A DNA stretch of 64,000 nucleotides, taken from contig JAIDXM010000020.1 in the NCBI GenBank assembly GCA_029058745.1, forward strand, positions 16,553 through 80,552, in the 5' to 3' direction. Source of the DNA: Muribaculaceae bacterium (lineage in GTDB: Bacteria; Bacteroidota; Bacteroidia; Bacteroidales; Muribaculaceae). The translations under genes were made by a program, and so were the position numbers. Positions 10,072 through 18,658 of this stretch are shown in pieces; positions within the stretch are counted from its first letter, which is position 1, and each line of letters opens with the position of its first letter. The notes beneath the pieces are model-generated. The model was not told the DNA's origin. It worked only from the letters and a program-made list of their open reading frames with translations, and searched no databases.

Positions 10072-10557
10072 TTAGGAAAGTATGTCGGGAATCTCTGAGC
10101 CGGAAGGGACAATTTGTTTTAGAATCCCGAACCGGTCGATAATAAATGTGCGGCATCCGGTGGCGGTCTGGAAGTCTTCAAGCACATCGGAGGTTACATC
10201 TTCTTTGCCAAGAGACACGACATTGTCGGAGATTCTGTCTATTCTTGCAATTTCAGAAGCGATAGATTTGTCAGAATCGATGCAGACGCTCACAAATCGA
10301 GTGTCGGAAAAACTGTCAGACTCAGCTAACCGTGACAGCTTACTGTTGGCGATGCGAGAAGATGGGTCTTCTGCCGACCAGAAGTTGACAATAACCCGCT
10401 TGCCGTCGAGAGAACCAATGTTCTTTCCGGCTTCAGGCGAGAGGGAGATGGAGGGAGCTTCGGAGCCTATTTCGAGAGAATGGCTGCCGGAAGGGATGGC
10501 AGAGGAGAGGAAAAATGTGGCAATAAAGAAAGATAAAGCTAAACTTTTAGATTTCAC
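10072..10557 (-). CDS. Secreted TlpA-like thioredoxin-fold protein lacking the CXXC motif
   Basis: The 161-residue protein has a signal peptide (about 1-27, hydrophobic ALSFFIATFFLSSA) and a TlpA/AhpC-TSA-like core: GSEAPSISL, then DGKRVIVNFW and later TFIIDRFGIL. In TlpA proteins FW is followed by a WCxxC active site. Here the aligned positions are D64 and S67 (WSAEDPSSR), so both catalytic cysteines are gone. The only cysteines in the mature protein, C92 and C135, are not in CXXC spacing. The cis-proline region (TGCRTF) also lacks proline. A dithiol oxidoreductase role is therefore unlikely; a binding or structural role in the periplasm is inference. It is convergent with sprA and is preceded by the repeat element at 10.7 kb. 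Confidence 0.75.
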   Translation of the reverse strand: MKSKSLALSFFIATFFLSSAIPSGSHSLEIGSEAPSISLSPEAGKNIGSLDGKRVIVNFWSAEDPSSRIANSKLSRLAESDSFSDTRFVSVCIDSDKSIASEIARIDRISDNVVSLGKEDVTSDVLEDFQTATGCRTFIIDRFGILKQIVPSGSEIPDILS

Positions 10558-10622
10558 AATAACTTGTTTTAGTTACACAATAGCCGTCTGCGCATCATTA
10601 CTGACGCTTTTCATGGAGACGA

Positions 10623-10630
10623 CAAAAATA
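10623..10630 (-). promoter_or_regulatory. Possible -7 box of the thioredoxin-like gene
   Basis: TATTTTTG on the minus strand fits TAnnTTTG and lies 66 bp before the start codon. A TTTG at 10661-10658 is 27 bp away, longer than the usual spacing, so support is weak. Confidence 0.35.
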
Positions 10631-10689
10631 AACTCGAAACAAGGGGAGGCAGGGTGCCAAACCTGCAAGTCAATTGTAATACCCCCCTT

Positions 10690-10854
10690 GGGGTTGTCAC
10701 GAATGGAAGGGTAAGTCCTTCCGGGTTGTCACGAATGGAGATTCAATATTCTCCGGGGTTGTCACGAATGGAGATTCAATATTCTCCGGGGTTGTCACGA
10801 ATGGAAGGGTAAGTCCTTCCGGGGTTGTCACGAAATCTGTCACGAAAAAATGGA
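10690..10854. repeat. Tandem 32-33 bp hairpin repeat (A-B-B-A array)
   Basis: Four units begin at 10691, 10723, 10756 and 10789, each opening with GGGTTGTCACGAATGGA. The second halves come in two types. Type A contains GGAAGG, six bases, CCTTCC; type B contains GGAGA, eight bases, TCTCC. The order is A, B, B, A. A fifth, degenerate unit starts at 10822 and a further GTCACGAA occurs at 10840. Both arms differ between types but stay complementary, so a stem is preserved. Unit 1 is one base shorter than the others. The array lies between a PHP gene and the thioredoxin-like gene, both minus strand. The rest of this 490-bp gap (10558-11049) holds only an AT-rich imperfect palindrome near 10914-10941 and no convincing gene. 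Confidence 0.85.
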
Positions 10855-11049
10855 ATCCTAACCTACGGAAAAGGTGACGGGAAGTCCACATTGATACTAA
10901 CAAATAAATAGTATATGTTGTTTAAACGTGTTTTAAAACATATTATTGTGTCTGGCGTAGGATAATAGCCAAATCATCTGCAATTACATTGCGATTTAAA
11001 TTGACGAAGGCATATGTGATGTCAGCTTGTGTTCCTGTGTAAGCGCTGA

Positions 11050-11766
11050 TTAGTATTGACGATGAATATAACTCATGAAATCATTTGCCGATTGATTGAT
11101 AATAAGGGATTCGGGAAATTCTGTTTCGTGAAGGAGAGGGTAGAGGTACTCATAGTTGGCTATGTCAAAGGATATATGTGCGTCACTGCCGAGAATCACA
11201 GGCACATCATAGCGCTTGCATAGTCTAAGGATTTCAAGGTTGTTTGCGCGTGCGCTGTCTTTATGTCTTATCGGTTTTAGGCTACTGTTATTGATTTCAA
11301 GGAGTGTCCTGTTCTCTTTGGCGGCAATTACTATTGGCTCGAAAATCAGGGACGCTGTTCCATCGCCCGGATGACTTATGATATCAATCCAGGGATTTCT
11401 TATCACATTTATAAGGCCTGTCGTGTTCTGTTCGGCAGTGCCCGGTATATAGCATAGAGAGTGTATCCCGGCAATCCTATGGTCGAGCATGCTCATCATT
11501 TTGTCATCCATGTCGATATTGCCATCGTGGTCGAGTATATTAATTTCCGCGCCAAGTAAAAGTCTGACGCCATACATCTCGCGAGGCACCACGTGCAGAT
11601 TCCTGAAATATATAGGATCGCAAGTGCCGGGAATCCCGGGGGCGTGCTCTGTTATTCCAAGTGTCTTTAGTCTCTTCTCTGCGGCAGCGGACGCCATCTC
11701 TTGGAGTGTGCTGAACGCATGGCCACTCATTATAGTGTGGGTATGTACATCCAATTCTATTTTCAT
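11050..11766 (-). CDS. PHP-domain metal-dependent phosphatase (YcdX-like)
   Basis: This is a 238-residue PHP domain protein resembling E. coli YcdX. Metal-ligand motifs in order are HTHT (residues 8-11), TEHA (about 39-42), GAEIN (about 72-76), IHSL (about 101-104), SHPG (about 132-135) and GSDAH (about 194-198). The family binds three metals, often zinc, and hydrolyses phosphoesters; the natural substrate is not known. No signal peptide is present, so it is cytoplasmic. The gene is on the minus strand after clpB, separated from it by a terminator hairpin. The hairpin repeat array lies about 200 bp downstream. Confidence 0.88.
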   Translation of the reverse strand: MKIELDVHTHTIMSGHAFSTLQEMASAAAEKRLKTLGITEHAPGIPGTCDPIYFRNLHVVPREMYGVRLLLGAEINILDHDGNIDMDDKMMSMLDHRIAGIHSLCYIPGTAEQNTTGLINVIRNPWIDIISHPGDGTASLIFEPIVIAAKENRTLLEINNSSLKPIRHKDSARANNLEILRLCKRYDVPVILGSDAHISFDIANYEYLYPLLHETEFPESLIINQSANDFMSYIHRQY

Positions 11767-11850
11767 AATAGATTAACGTTGCGCCGATATAAAAATTATA
11801 GAGTTCCATTGACCGGACAGAGAGAAAGCAAGTGGGGGAGAAGTCAAAAT

Positions 11851-11882
11851 AAAAAGGAATCCATCCGATGGATTCCTTTTTA
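11851..11882 (-). terminator. Terminator of clpB
   Basis: A near-perfect palindrome (AAAAAGGAATCCATC with GATGGATTCCTTTTT) lies about 50 bp downstream of the clpB stop and ends in a T run when read on either strand. Confidence 0.75.
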
Positions 11883-11929
11883 TTTTGTAATTGACAATGG
11901 GGAGAGAGATTGTCAGAAAACGACTGTTG

Positions 11930-14518
11930 TCAGTTTTTGAAAATCAGTTCATCGTCCTTACGGTCGATTATTATAGGATGGTCTCGGTCAACTTTCTGAG
12001 CCAGGATGTCTTTCGACAACTGGTTGAGCACAAGCCTCTGGATGGTGCGTTTCACTGGTCTTGCCCCGAATTCAGGGTCGTAACCGTCATCTGCGAGAAG
12101 TTCGAGAGCTTCTTTTGTCACCTCGAGAGTTACTCCGTTGGCAGCAAGCATCTTCTTGACGCTGTTGACCTGTAGGTTCACAATCTCTTGAATCTCCTTC
12201 TTGTCGAGAGGAGTGAACATTACAATCTCATCAATACGGTTTAGGAATTCCGGACGAATCTTCATTTTGAGAAGGTCCATCACATCCTGTTTCGTTTTGT
12301 CGATTATTTCCTGGCGGTCGCCTTTGTCGATATTTGCGAAATTCTCTCTGATAAGAGGCGAACCCTCATTGGAGGTCATGATAATGATTGTATTCTTGAA
12401 GTTTATGAATCGTCCCTTGTTGTCGGTGAGACGTCCGTCATCGAGCACCTGGAGAAGGATGTTGAAGACATCCGGGTTCGCTTTCTCAATCTCATCGAAA
12501 AGTACGACACTGTAGGGCTTGCGACGCACCGCTTCAGTCAGTTGGCCGCCTTCCTCATAGCCGACATATCCCGGAGGCGCTCCGACGAGGCGAGATACGG
12601 AATGTTTCTCCATATACTCCGACATGTCGATACGTGTCATCATGTCTTCATCGTCAAACAGATATTCTGCAAGGGCTTTCGCGAGTTCTGTTTTGCCCAC
12701 ACCGGTTGTTCCGAGGAAAATAAAAGAGCCGATGGGGCGTCGCGGATCATTAAGCCCGGCACGCGAGCGCCTCACAGCGTCGCTGACAGCCTTGATGGCA
12801 TCATCCTGTCCTATGACACGCTTGTGTAGTTCTTCCTCAAGATGCAGGAGTTTCTCCTTCTCACTTTGAGCCATCTTCTTGACAGGGATACCGGTCCAAC
12901 GGGATACGATTTCAGCGATATCCTCGGCATCGACCTCTTCCTTAATCATGGCGCCCTCGCCCTGAAGTTGCCGTAGTTTCTCTTGAGTGGCCTTGTTTTC
13001 GTCCTCTTTCTGTTTTATTTTGCTATATCTGATTTCAGCCACCTTCGCGTAGTCGCCTTCACGTTCGGCCACTTCCGCCTCATGGTTGAGCTGTTCAATC
13101 TCTATTTTGTTCTGCTGAATCTTGTTGATTTCATTCTTCTCGGCCTGCCATTTGGCTTTGAGCGATTTCTCAGTATCGCGGAGGTTGGCGAGATCCTCGT
13201 CTATCTCCTTCACCTTATATTTGTCGCCTTCGCGCTTTATGGCCTCACGTTCAATTTCAAGTTGCTTGATTTTCCTGGAAGCTTCGTCGAGGGCCTGTGG
13301 CATGGAGTCCATCTCCAGCCTAAGTTTCGAGGCGGCCTCATCTATAAGGTCGATGGCTTTGTCAGGCAGGAAACGGTCGGTTATGTAGCGCACACTAAGC
13401 TGGACAGCGGCGATTATCGCTTCATCCTTGATTCTGACCTTATGATGATTCTCATATCGTTCTTTCAAACCTCTGAGAATAGATATGGCAGAGATTTCGT
13501 CAGGTTCGTCAACCATCACCTTCTGGAAACGGCGTTCAAGAGCCTTGTCTTTTTCAAAATACTTCTGGTATTCGTCAAGCGTCGTGGCACCGATTGATCT
13601 GAGTTCTCCGCGAGCGAGGGCGGGTTTAAGGATGTTTGCGGCATCCATGGCACCCTCTCCTTTTCCTGCGCCGACGAGGGTGTGAATCTCATCTATGAAA
13701 AGAATAATCTCTCCATCGCTTTGAGTCACCTCGTTTACAATTGCCTTCAGACGTTCCTCGAATTCTCCTTTATATTTCGCTCCGGCCACCAACGCGCCCA
13801 TGTCGAGAGAGAAAATCTGTTTGGATTTCAGATTTTCCGGCACGTCGCCACGTACAATCCTATGGGCCAGCCCTTCGGCTATGGCGGTTTTGCCTGTTCC
13901 GGGCTCACCGACAAGCATAGGGTTATTCTTAGTCCTACGGGAAAGGATCTGCAATACGCGTCTTATTTCCTCGTCACGCCCGATTACCGGGTCCAGTTTC
14001 CCGTTACGTGCCCTGTCATTGAGGTTGATTGCATATTTGCCAAGAGCCTGATATGACTCTTCAGCGCTTTGCTGGGTCACCTTGTTCCCTTTTCGCAGTT
14101 CCTGTATGGCCGCTTTCAGTCCGTCTTCAGTCACTCCGGCGTCTTTCAAGATTTGGGAAGCCTTGTTTTTCGATTTCAGGATACCCATCAGGATAGCCTC
14201 CACGGAGACATATTCATCTCCCATAGACTTTGAGAAGTCGATTGCCTTCTGCAAGGCATCGTTCGAATCCCTGCTCAGGAACACGTCGCCGCCGGAGACT
14301 TTCGGAAGACTCTGTATCTCTTTGTCTATAGCCATGTTCACAGCGTTGAGATTTGCGCCGAGTTTCTGGAATACAAAGTTGACAATCGTCTCGCTTTCCG
14401 AAATGATGGCTTTCAGGATGTGGACAGGTTCAATCTGCTGTTGCCCGTTCTGGCGGGTAAGCTCGATGGCCTTTTGCACCACTTCCTGCGATTTGATTGT
14501 AAAATTATTGAAATTCAT
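11930..14518 (-). CDS. clpB: ATP-dependent disaggregase ClpB
   Basis: ClpB is a hexameric AAA+ chaperone that works with DnaK to extract polypeptides from aggregates. The 862 residues hold an N-terminal Clp repeat domain (about 1-145), NBD1 with Walker A GEPGTGKT near 205 and Walker B LFIDEIHT, a long middle-domain coiled coil rich in charged residues (about 400-525), and NBD2 with Walker A GTTGVGKT near 605, LFDEIEKA, and a C-terminal D2-small domain. No ClpP-binding loop or zinc N-domain is seen, so this is ClpB, not ClpA or ClpX. The leader between promoter and start (about 85 bp) contains a GGAAGCC/GGCTTCC inverted repeat at 14549-14591. Confidence 0.97.
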   Translation of the reverse strand: MNFNNFTIKSQEVVQKAIELTRQNGQQQIEPVHILKAIISESETIVNFVFQKLGANLNAVNMAIDKEIQSLPKVSGGDVFLSRDSNDALQKAIDFSKSMGDEYVSVEAILMGILKSKNKASQILKDAGVTEDGLKAAIQELRKGNKVTQQSAEESYQALGKYAINLNDRARNGKLDPVIGRDEEIRRVLQILSRRTKNNPMLVGEPGTGKTAIAEGLAHRIVRGDVPENLKSKQIFSLDMGALVAGAKYKGEFEERLKAIVNEVTQSDGEIILFIDEIHTLVGAGKGEGAMDAANILKPALARGELRSIGATTLDEYQKYFEKDKALERRFQKVMVDEPDEISAISILRGLKERYENHHKVRIKDEAIIAAVQLSVRYITDRFLPDKAIDLIDEAASKLRLEMDSMPQALDEASRKIKQLEIEREAIKREGDKYKVKEIDEDLANLRDTEKSLKAKWQAEKNEINKIQQNKIEIEQLNHEAEVAEREGDYAKVAEIRYSKIKQKEDENKATQEKLRQLQGEGAMIKEEVDAEDIAEIVSRWTGIPVKKMAQSEKEKLLHLEEELHKRVIGQDDAIKAVSDAVRRSRAGLNDPRRPIGSFIFLGTTGVGKTELAKALAEYLFDDEDMMTRIDMSEYMEKHSVSRLVGAPPGYVGYEEGGQLTEAVRRKPYSVVLFDEIEKANPDVFNILLQVLDDGRLTDNKGRFINFKNTIIIMTSNEGSPLIRENFANIDKGDRQEIIDKTKQDVMDLLKMKIRPEFLNRIDEIVMFTPLDKKEIQEIVNLQVNSVKKMLAANGVTLEVTKEALELLADDGYDPEFGARPVKRTIQRLVLNQLSKDILAQKVDRDHPIIIDRKDDELIFKN

Positions 14519-14606
14519 ATGCGTTGAATTATATTTGTTTTAGCGGAAGGAAGCCGGATAAAACGAACCGATTGAGATTCCGGAGGCTTCCGTAGGAGAT
14601 AGAATT

Positions 14607-14614
14607 CAAAATTA
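14607..14614 (-). promoter_or_regulatory. -7 box upstream of clpB
   Basis: TAATTTTG on the minus strand, about 90 bp before the clpB start, fits TAnnTTTG. No clear -33 TTTG is seen. The transcript leader would contain the 7-bp stem 14549-14555/14585-14591. Confidence 0.5.
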
Positions 14615-14806
14615 TTAACAAGTGAGAATGATAAAGGTTGAGGCGATGACACGGAGATATGTCATATGACCGCTTCATGTTTTTAATTGCAAAAAGCGTG
14701 CCGAATCAGGGAACACTGTCAATTTGTGGTTGTCTCAACGGGGGACGGTGGCAATTTTTATAACTTTATTTATGATTTTTTTCTGTGTATGAAAGGAAAA
14801 AATCTT

Positions 14807-14814
14807 TACCTTTG
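14807..14814 (+). promoter_or_regulatory. -7 box upstream of the ROK kinase gene
   Basis: TACCTTTG fits TAnnTTTG and predicts a leader of about 140 nt. The leader contains a 27-codon ORF from the ATG at 14828 with no visible conservation signal, and a small CCACA/TGTGG hairpin near 14897-14917. The rest of the 439-bp gap between clpB and this gene shows nothing else. Confidence 0.55.
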
Positions 14815-14957
14815 TGGTCGGAAACCATGAAGAGCGACCCCGATATGCCTCGAGTCAGTCGTGAGAAGGCTTGCAGGGCGAGAAAGTCAAGTTTTCCACA
14901 ATACACCTGAGTGTGGTGAATAGTATGCAATAACATCATAAAAACTGAGACATTATC

Positions 14958-15965
14958 ATGAGCAAACCGTATGTATTAGGTATCGATATAGGTGGTACCA
15001 ACACTGTGTTCGGAATAGTAGATGCAAGAGGTCAGGTTCTCGCCAGCGATTCTATAAAGACTCTCAAGCATGCAAGCTTCGACGATTATATAGAGGAACT
15101 GCATAGCGGAGTGGAGCGTCTGCTGAAGGCGTTTGATGCCGAGGACAAGATATATGGCATAGGTATAGGCGCGCCCAACGGCAACTATTATACAGGTGAA
15201 ATAGTAAAGGCTCCCAATCTGCCTTGGGGCCCGGTGGTGCCTCTCGCTGAAAAGGTGAGCAAGATATTCGGAGGCATGCCTGTGGCTGTCACCAATGATG
15301 CCAATGCGGCGGCTCTTGGCGAGATGACATATGGAGCGGCCCGTGGCATGAAGGATTTCATTATGATTACTCTTGGCACAGGTGTCGGGTCTGGTATTGT
15401 TATAAATGGTCAGCTTGTCTATGGACATGATGGCTTTGCCGGAGAACTTGGCCATGTGATAGTGAAGCGCAACAACGGACGTGTCTGCGGGTGTGGCCGC
15501 ACCGGGTGTCTGGAGACTTATTGCAGCGCTACGGGAGTGGCCCGTACCGCACGGGAATTCCTTGAGATACGGACAGAACCATCTGCTCTTCGCGACCTCC
15601 AGATAGAGGATATCACCTCCAAGGATGTCTATGATGCCGCTGTTGCAGGCGACAAGCTTGCCAAGGATATTTTTGAATATACCGGCACGATACTTGGCCA
15701 GGCCATGGCGGACATGGTTGCGTTCTCCAGTCCGCAGGCCATAATACTGTTTGGAGGGCTCGCCAAGAGCGGGGACCTCTTGATGCGACCGCTCAAGGAG
15801 GCTTTCGATAAGGCTGTCCTTCCAATATTCAGGGGCAAGACAAAGATATTGCTTTCGGAGCTGAAGGAAAGTGACGCCGCTGTGCTTGGGGCTTCAGCTC
15901 TCGGCTGGGAAGCGAAATACCGTTATGAGATTCCAGCTTCCAATCTTCCTGTCGTTGAGGATTGA
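14958..15965 (+). CDS. ROK family sugar kinase, probably glucokinase
   Basis: ROK kinases phosphorylate glucose or related sugars at the expense of ATP. The 335-residue protein has the N-terminal phosphate loop GIDIGGTNT (8-16), the catalytic-base segment VTNDANAAALGE (about 112-123), LGTGVGSG (about 139-146), the sugar-contacting ELGH histidine, and the zinc-binding ROK signature CGCGRTGCLE (about 176-185). The C-terminal ATP-binding part with LFGGLAKSG is complete. The glucose preference is inferred from similarity to Bacteroides glucokinases; ManNAc or fructose cannot be excluded. It stands alone behind its own promoter and ends in a perfect 24-bp hairpin shared with convergent maf. Confidence 0.88.
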   Translation: MSKPYVLGIDIGGTNTVFGIVDARGQVLASDSIKTLKHASFDDYIEELHSGVERLLKAFDAEDKIYGIGIGAPNGNYYTGEIVKAPNLPWGPVVPLAEKVSKIFGGMPVAVTNDANAAALGEMTYGAARGMKDFIMITLGTGVGSGIVINGQLVYGHDGFAGELGHVIVKRNNGRVCGCGRTGCLETYCSATGVARTAREFLEIRTEPSALRDLQIEDITSKDVYDAAVAGDKLAKDIFEYTGTILGQAMADMVAFSSPQAIILFGGLAKSGDLLMRPLKEAFDKAVLPIFRGKTKILLSELKESDAAVLGASALGWEAKYRYEIPASNLPVVED

Positions 15966-15979
15966 TGTTTTATAACATA

Positions 15980-16028
15980 TAGCCATGAGAAAGGGGATGC
16001 AGAATCTGCATCCCCTTTCTCATGGCTA
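15980..16028. terminator. Perfect 24-bp palindrome between convergent ROK and maf genes
   Basis: Arms 15980-16003 and 16005-16028 are perfectly complementary with a single central base. There is no T run after it on either strand, so it is an intrinsic-like terminator or transcript-end hairpin serving both convergent genes. Confidence 0.7.
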
Positions 16029-16062
16029 TTGGCCATTGCTGTATCGAGAAGGATATGTCAGA

Positions 16063-16644
16063 TCAGAAAAGTTTCAATTCCTGATATAACCTGTGGACCG
16101 GAAGCCCCATCACATTATAGAAGCTGCCTTTTATCGAGCTGACGGCAACAGCTCCTATCCATTCCTGAATGCCGTATGCTCCGGCCTTGTCGAGGGGAAT
16201 GTAATTTTCAACATAGTAGTTGATTTCCTCTTCTGTCAGTTCCGCGAATGTCACCTCTGATACAGTAGTGAAAGAGGTGCGTTTCTCTTTGGTGGATATC
16301 GTTACGCCAGTAGCCACATGATGTATTCTGCCGGAGAGCAACCTGAGCATGTCTGCCGCGTCAGCTGGATTCTTGGGTTTGCCGAGTATCCTGTCATCGC
16401 ATATCACCATCGTGTCTGCCGTAATAACAAGCTCGTCTGTTGTTATTTTTTCTTGATATGCGTCAGCCTTTACTTCCGATATATACTGAGGCACTTCCAA
16501 CAACGGGATAGTCTGCGGGAAGCTTTCGTCGATTCCTCCTATGGTGATGACTTTGAATGGTATGCGTAATTGCTGCAGCAATTCCCTCCGACGAGGGGAT
16601 TTGCTTGCAAGGAGTATTCTGTAGTTTTGAAGGTTTTGTAACAT
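16063..16644 (-). CDS. maf: Maf family nucleotide pyrophosphatase
   Basis: Maf proteins hydrolyse the alpha-beta bond of non-canonical or canonical NTPs (dTTP/UTP pyrophosphatase in the YhdE type). The family opening ILLASKSPRRRELLQQL is followed by the conserved ITADTMV segment with the catalytic aspartate, the LSGRIHHVATGV segment, and DKAGAYGIQ near the end. An in-frame ATG at 16722 would add 26 atypical residues; the ATG at 16644 gives 193 residues, the usual length, and is preceded by an AAGGA-like stretch. The ADT and AGAYGIQ motifs favour dTTPase/UTPase over the m7GTP-specific group. Confidence 0.93.
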   Translation of the reverse strand: MLQNLQNYRILLASKSPRRRELLQQLRIPFKVITIGGIDESFPQTIPLLEVPQYISEVKADAYQEKITTDELVITADTMVICDDRILGKPKNPADAADMLRLLSGRIHHVATGVTISTKEKRTSFTTVSEVTFAELTEEEINYYVENYIPLDKAGAYGIQEWIGAVAVSSIKGSFYNVMGLPVHRLYQELKLF

Positions 16645-16735
16645 ATTCCTTATACTGAATAATGACGTTGGATGAAGAACCCACTCTAAAAATGGAGAGT
16701 CTTCTATTATAAACGTCAGCAACCGCTACTTGTTA

Positions 16736-16743
16736 CAAATATA
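16736..16743 (-). promoter_or_regulatory. -7 box upstream of maf
   Basis: TATATTTG on the minus strand fits TAnnTTTG, about 90 bp before the chosen maf start. The leader can fold (ACTCT/AGAGT near 16683-16700 and outer TGACGT/ACGTCA arms). No -33 box is obvious. Confidence 0.45.
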
Positions 16744-16911
16744 GTAGGCGAGTGAACTCTATAAGTGTTTAACATATGAAATTAACTTATGTCAAGACGG
16801 TGTGAGACAGTAATATACGAGGAATATATGTTGTATAACATAGTTTTTCAGCATAATTGTTAATCAAATTTGACAAGAATATTGTTTTAATAACGTAGCT
16901 GAGGCAAGTAA

Positions 16912-16919
16912 TAATTTTG
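16912..16919 (+). promoter_or_regulatory. Possible -7 box of a small plus-strand transcript
   Basis: TAATTTTG fits TAnnTTTG. It points towards the small ORF at 17063 and the hairpin at 17234. A TTG lies 27 bp upstream, which is longer than usual. Confidence 0.4.
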
Positions 16920-17062
16920 CTTCGGAAAATAAAGATTGGGAGAATCCAGGATTGCGGATTCCACATGTACAGTTTTCCATCCTGCCATTCTCTATTAGGT
17001 TTAATCAGGGATTTTCCGATGAATCAGACATATAGCCATGTCTGAGGAGAAAGAATACTGAT

Positions 17063-17218
17063 ATGGAAAGAGTATTCGTCGGGTTTCTCAAAAAAAGTAT
17101 TGTTATGACAAGAATGATTAAAAATTTCAGGACAGATGTACGCAGATTGTTCAATGCAGTGTCACAGAGCCAAGGTTTCCGTATCACTGGAGATTGCACA
17201 CCATACAGGAAACAGTAA
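17063..17218 (+). CDS. Possible small basic protein, 51 residues
   Basis: This 51-codon ORF lies in an otherwise gene-free 690-bp gap between maf and the kdsC-like gene. AGGAGA (17045-17050) precedes the ATG by 12 bp, a TAATTTTG box lies 143 bp upstream, and a long hairpin begins 16 bp after the stop. The product is rich in Arg and Lys, begins MERVFVGFLKK, contains one cysteine, and has no transmembrane segment. I do not recognise it. A small regulatory RNA using the same promoter and hairpin is an equally good reading. Nothing else is visible in 16745-17062. Confidence 0.35.
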   Translation: MERVFVGFLKKSIVMTRMIKNFRTDVRRLFNAVSQSQGFRITGDCTPYRKQ

Positions 17219-17233
17219 ATCATCACAAGGTTT

Positions 17234-17291
17234 TATAGAAAGTGAAATGTCCCGGACATGATAGACATGTCGGGACATTTCACTTTCTATA
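17234..17291. terminator. Long hairpin between the small ORF and the kdsC-like gene
   Basis: Arms of 26-27 bases starting TATAGAAAGTG pair across a 5-base loop with a single bulged G. On the plus strand it is followed by T-rich sequence (17298-17322). It lies 43 bp after the minus-strand kdsC-like stop, so it may end that operon, the small plus-strand unit, or both. Confidence 0.75.
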
Positions 17292-17333
17292 GGCGTACAC
17301 TTTATCTTTTGAGATTTTTTCAGTAAAAGATGG

Positions 17334-17858
17334 TCACCATCCGAAAGCCTCGTCATCGGAGAGCCAATTTCCGTTGGCTTTCATGGTCTGTTCAATGATG
17401 TCGCGTCCGCATCCGTAGCCTCCTGAGAATCTGGATATATACAATGCGCTCTCCTTGGCCTCCCAGGCGGCATCGAATGGAGCGGCGGCAAGTCCGACAT
17501 TTCTCATGCAGGGGAGGTCTGGGATATCATCACCCATATAAGCCACTTCATCACTGTTGAGTCCCTCTGTTGCCATCCAATCGAGTAATACAGGCAGTTT
17601 TTTCGCCACACCAGAGAAGATGTCTTTAATTCCCAATGCATTGAATCTTGCCGTTATGGCCTTTGATTTGCCTCCGGTTATTATAGCAATCCGGTATCCT
17701 CGTTTAATGGCGAGCTGCAGGGCATATCCGTCTTTGATATTCACCATCCTTTGTGGCATGCCGTCATCTCCTAAGGGGATTGTGGAAGGAGAAAGGACTC
17801 CATCGACATCAAATACAAATCCCTTTATCTTTGTAAGGTCATAGCATATTGAACTCAT
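17334..17858 (-). CDS. KdsC-like HAD phosphatase (KDO-8-phosphate phosphatase family)
   Basis: The 174-residue HAD protein is a C0-type phosphatase with no cap domain. The nucleophile motif is FDVDGVLS (residues 15-22), motif II lies in IITGGKS (about 59-65), and the acidic motif in YMGDDIPDLP (about 107-116). The length and the lack of a cap match tetrameric KdsC, which removes phosphate from KDO-8-P in lipopolysaccharide core synthesis. Close relatives act on other sugar phosphates, so the substrate is inferred. It starts inside the stop of the Rossmann-fold gene (ATGA overlap of 4 bp) and is the last gene of a three-gene operon. Confidence 0.88.
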   Translation of the reverse strand: MSSICYDLTKIKGFVFDVDGVLSPSTIPLGDDGMPQRMVNIKDGYALQLAIKRGYRIAIITGGKSKAITARFNALGIKDIFSGVAKKLPVLLDWMATEGLNSDEVAYMGDDIPDLPCMRNVGLAAAPFDAAWEAKESALYISRFSGGYGCGRDIIEQTMKANGNWLSDDEAFGW

Positions 17859-18640
17859 AGATTATCTTGTTTAGCGGATTGTTTAGTATAGGAAGATTGG
17901 ATGATATGCTTTGTTATCATGTCATAAAGCTCTCGTGTCTCAGGTTTCTCTTCAAGCATCTTCAAGTGGGACTGTATCACGGAGATGTCATTGCGGGCGG
18001 CAGGGCCGGTCTGGGCTTTGCCAGGAGCAATGGAATCGAGTTTGGCGATAGTCTGTTTAAGCAGAGGCATCATGACAGTGTAGTCCATCCCGTTTTCCCG
18101 AAGTAACGAATCTGCAATAGCAACCATGTGATTGGTGAAATTGCACGTGAATACAGCGGCCACATGCAGTTTCTTCCTGTCGGTGGAGTTGGCATATCTT
18201 ACGTTGTTTGACACCATCGACGCAAGCTTATGGAGCAGTTCCGCAGATGCCAGGGAGTCTCCTTCGATAAAGAATGGGACCGATGAATAGTCGAGCGGTA
18301 CATCTTTGGTGAATGTCTGCATAGGGTATAACACACCGCAGGATTCAGCGAATCCGGAGACGGCGTCCATAGGAATAGAGCCGGAAGTGTGGGCAATCAG
18401 CGGAGCGCAACCTTTGATTCTGTCTGCTGTGGATATGATGGCATCGTCCTTGACAGCTATGATTATTATGTCGCTATTCTTCGGCAGCCCTTCAAGTGTG
18501 CGGGAACTGACACATGTCACGTTGGCTACTTTGCTGAAGGCATTTGCGAGATGACTTCCGACATTGCCTTGCCCGACAATCGTGAGGTTGGGTTTTCCTG
18601 ACTGCCAGGAAGAAGTGATGTTTTCTGTCTTATGGTACAT
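17855..18640 (-). CDS. Rossmann-fold/DUF2520 family protein
   Basis: The 261-residue protein begins, after a short tail, with the NAD(P)-binding loop IVGQGNVGSHLA (about 21-32), followed by a run of Rossmann strands with IIIIAVKDDAI and LIAHTSGS. The C-terminal half (about 130-250) is helical and corresponds to DUF2520, which resembles 6-phosphogluconate/pyrroline-5-carboxylate reductase C-terminal domains. An NAD(P)-dependent reductase is plausible, but no substrate is known for the family. It overlaps the kdsC-like start by 4 bp and begins 18 bp after the ATP-grasp-like gene, so all three are probably cotranscribed. Confidence 0.85.
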   Translation of the reverse strand: MYHKTENITSSWQSGKPNLTIVGQGNVGSHLANAFSKVANVTCVSSRTLEGLPKNSDIIIIAVKDDAIISTADRIKGCAPLIAHTSGSIPMDAVSGFAESCGVLYPMQTFTKDVPLDYSSVPFFIEGDSLASAELLHKLASMVSNNVRYANSTDRKKLHVAAVFTCNFTNHMVAIADSLLRENGMDYTVMMPLLKQTIAKLDSIAPGKAQTGPAARNDISVIQSHLKMLEEKPETRELYDMITKHIIQSSYTKQSAKQDNL

Positions 18641-18658
18641 AGAGAAATTGCTGGTTTC

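Noticed and set aside
10690..10854. CRISPR array
   Set aside because: Unit length is about 33 bp with no spacers of unique sequence and no cas genes in the window; the units are tandem.
10697..10903. Minus-strand 68-residue frame with FVTTPENIESP repeats
   Set aside because: It is only the translation of the hairpin repeat. The unit-1 length of 32 bp breaks the frame at one end, there is no ribosome-binding site, and both arms covary for pairing, so coding is unlikely.
12983..13597. 204-residue plus-strand frame opposite clpB
   Set aside because: It is antisense to a strongly conserved chaperone; its composition reflects the complement of the coiled-coil region of clpB.
14828..14911. 27-codon leader ORF before the ROK gene
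   Set aside because: No ribosome-binding site, no attenuator pattern, and codon use is unremarkable; it may be chance.
14815..14957. Riboswitch in the ROK leader
   Set aside because: Only a short hairpin is seen; no known aptamer consensus was recognised.
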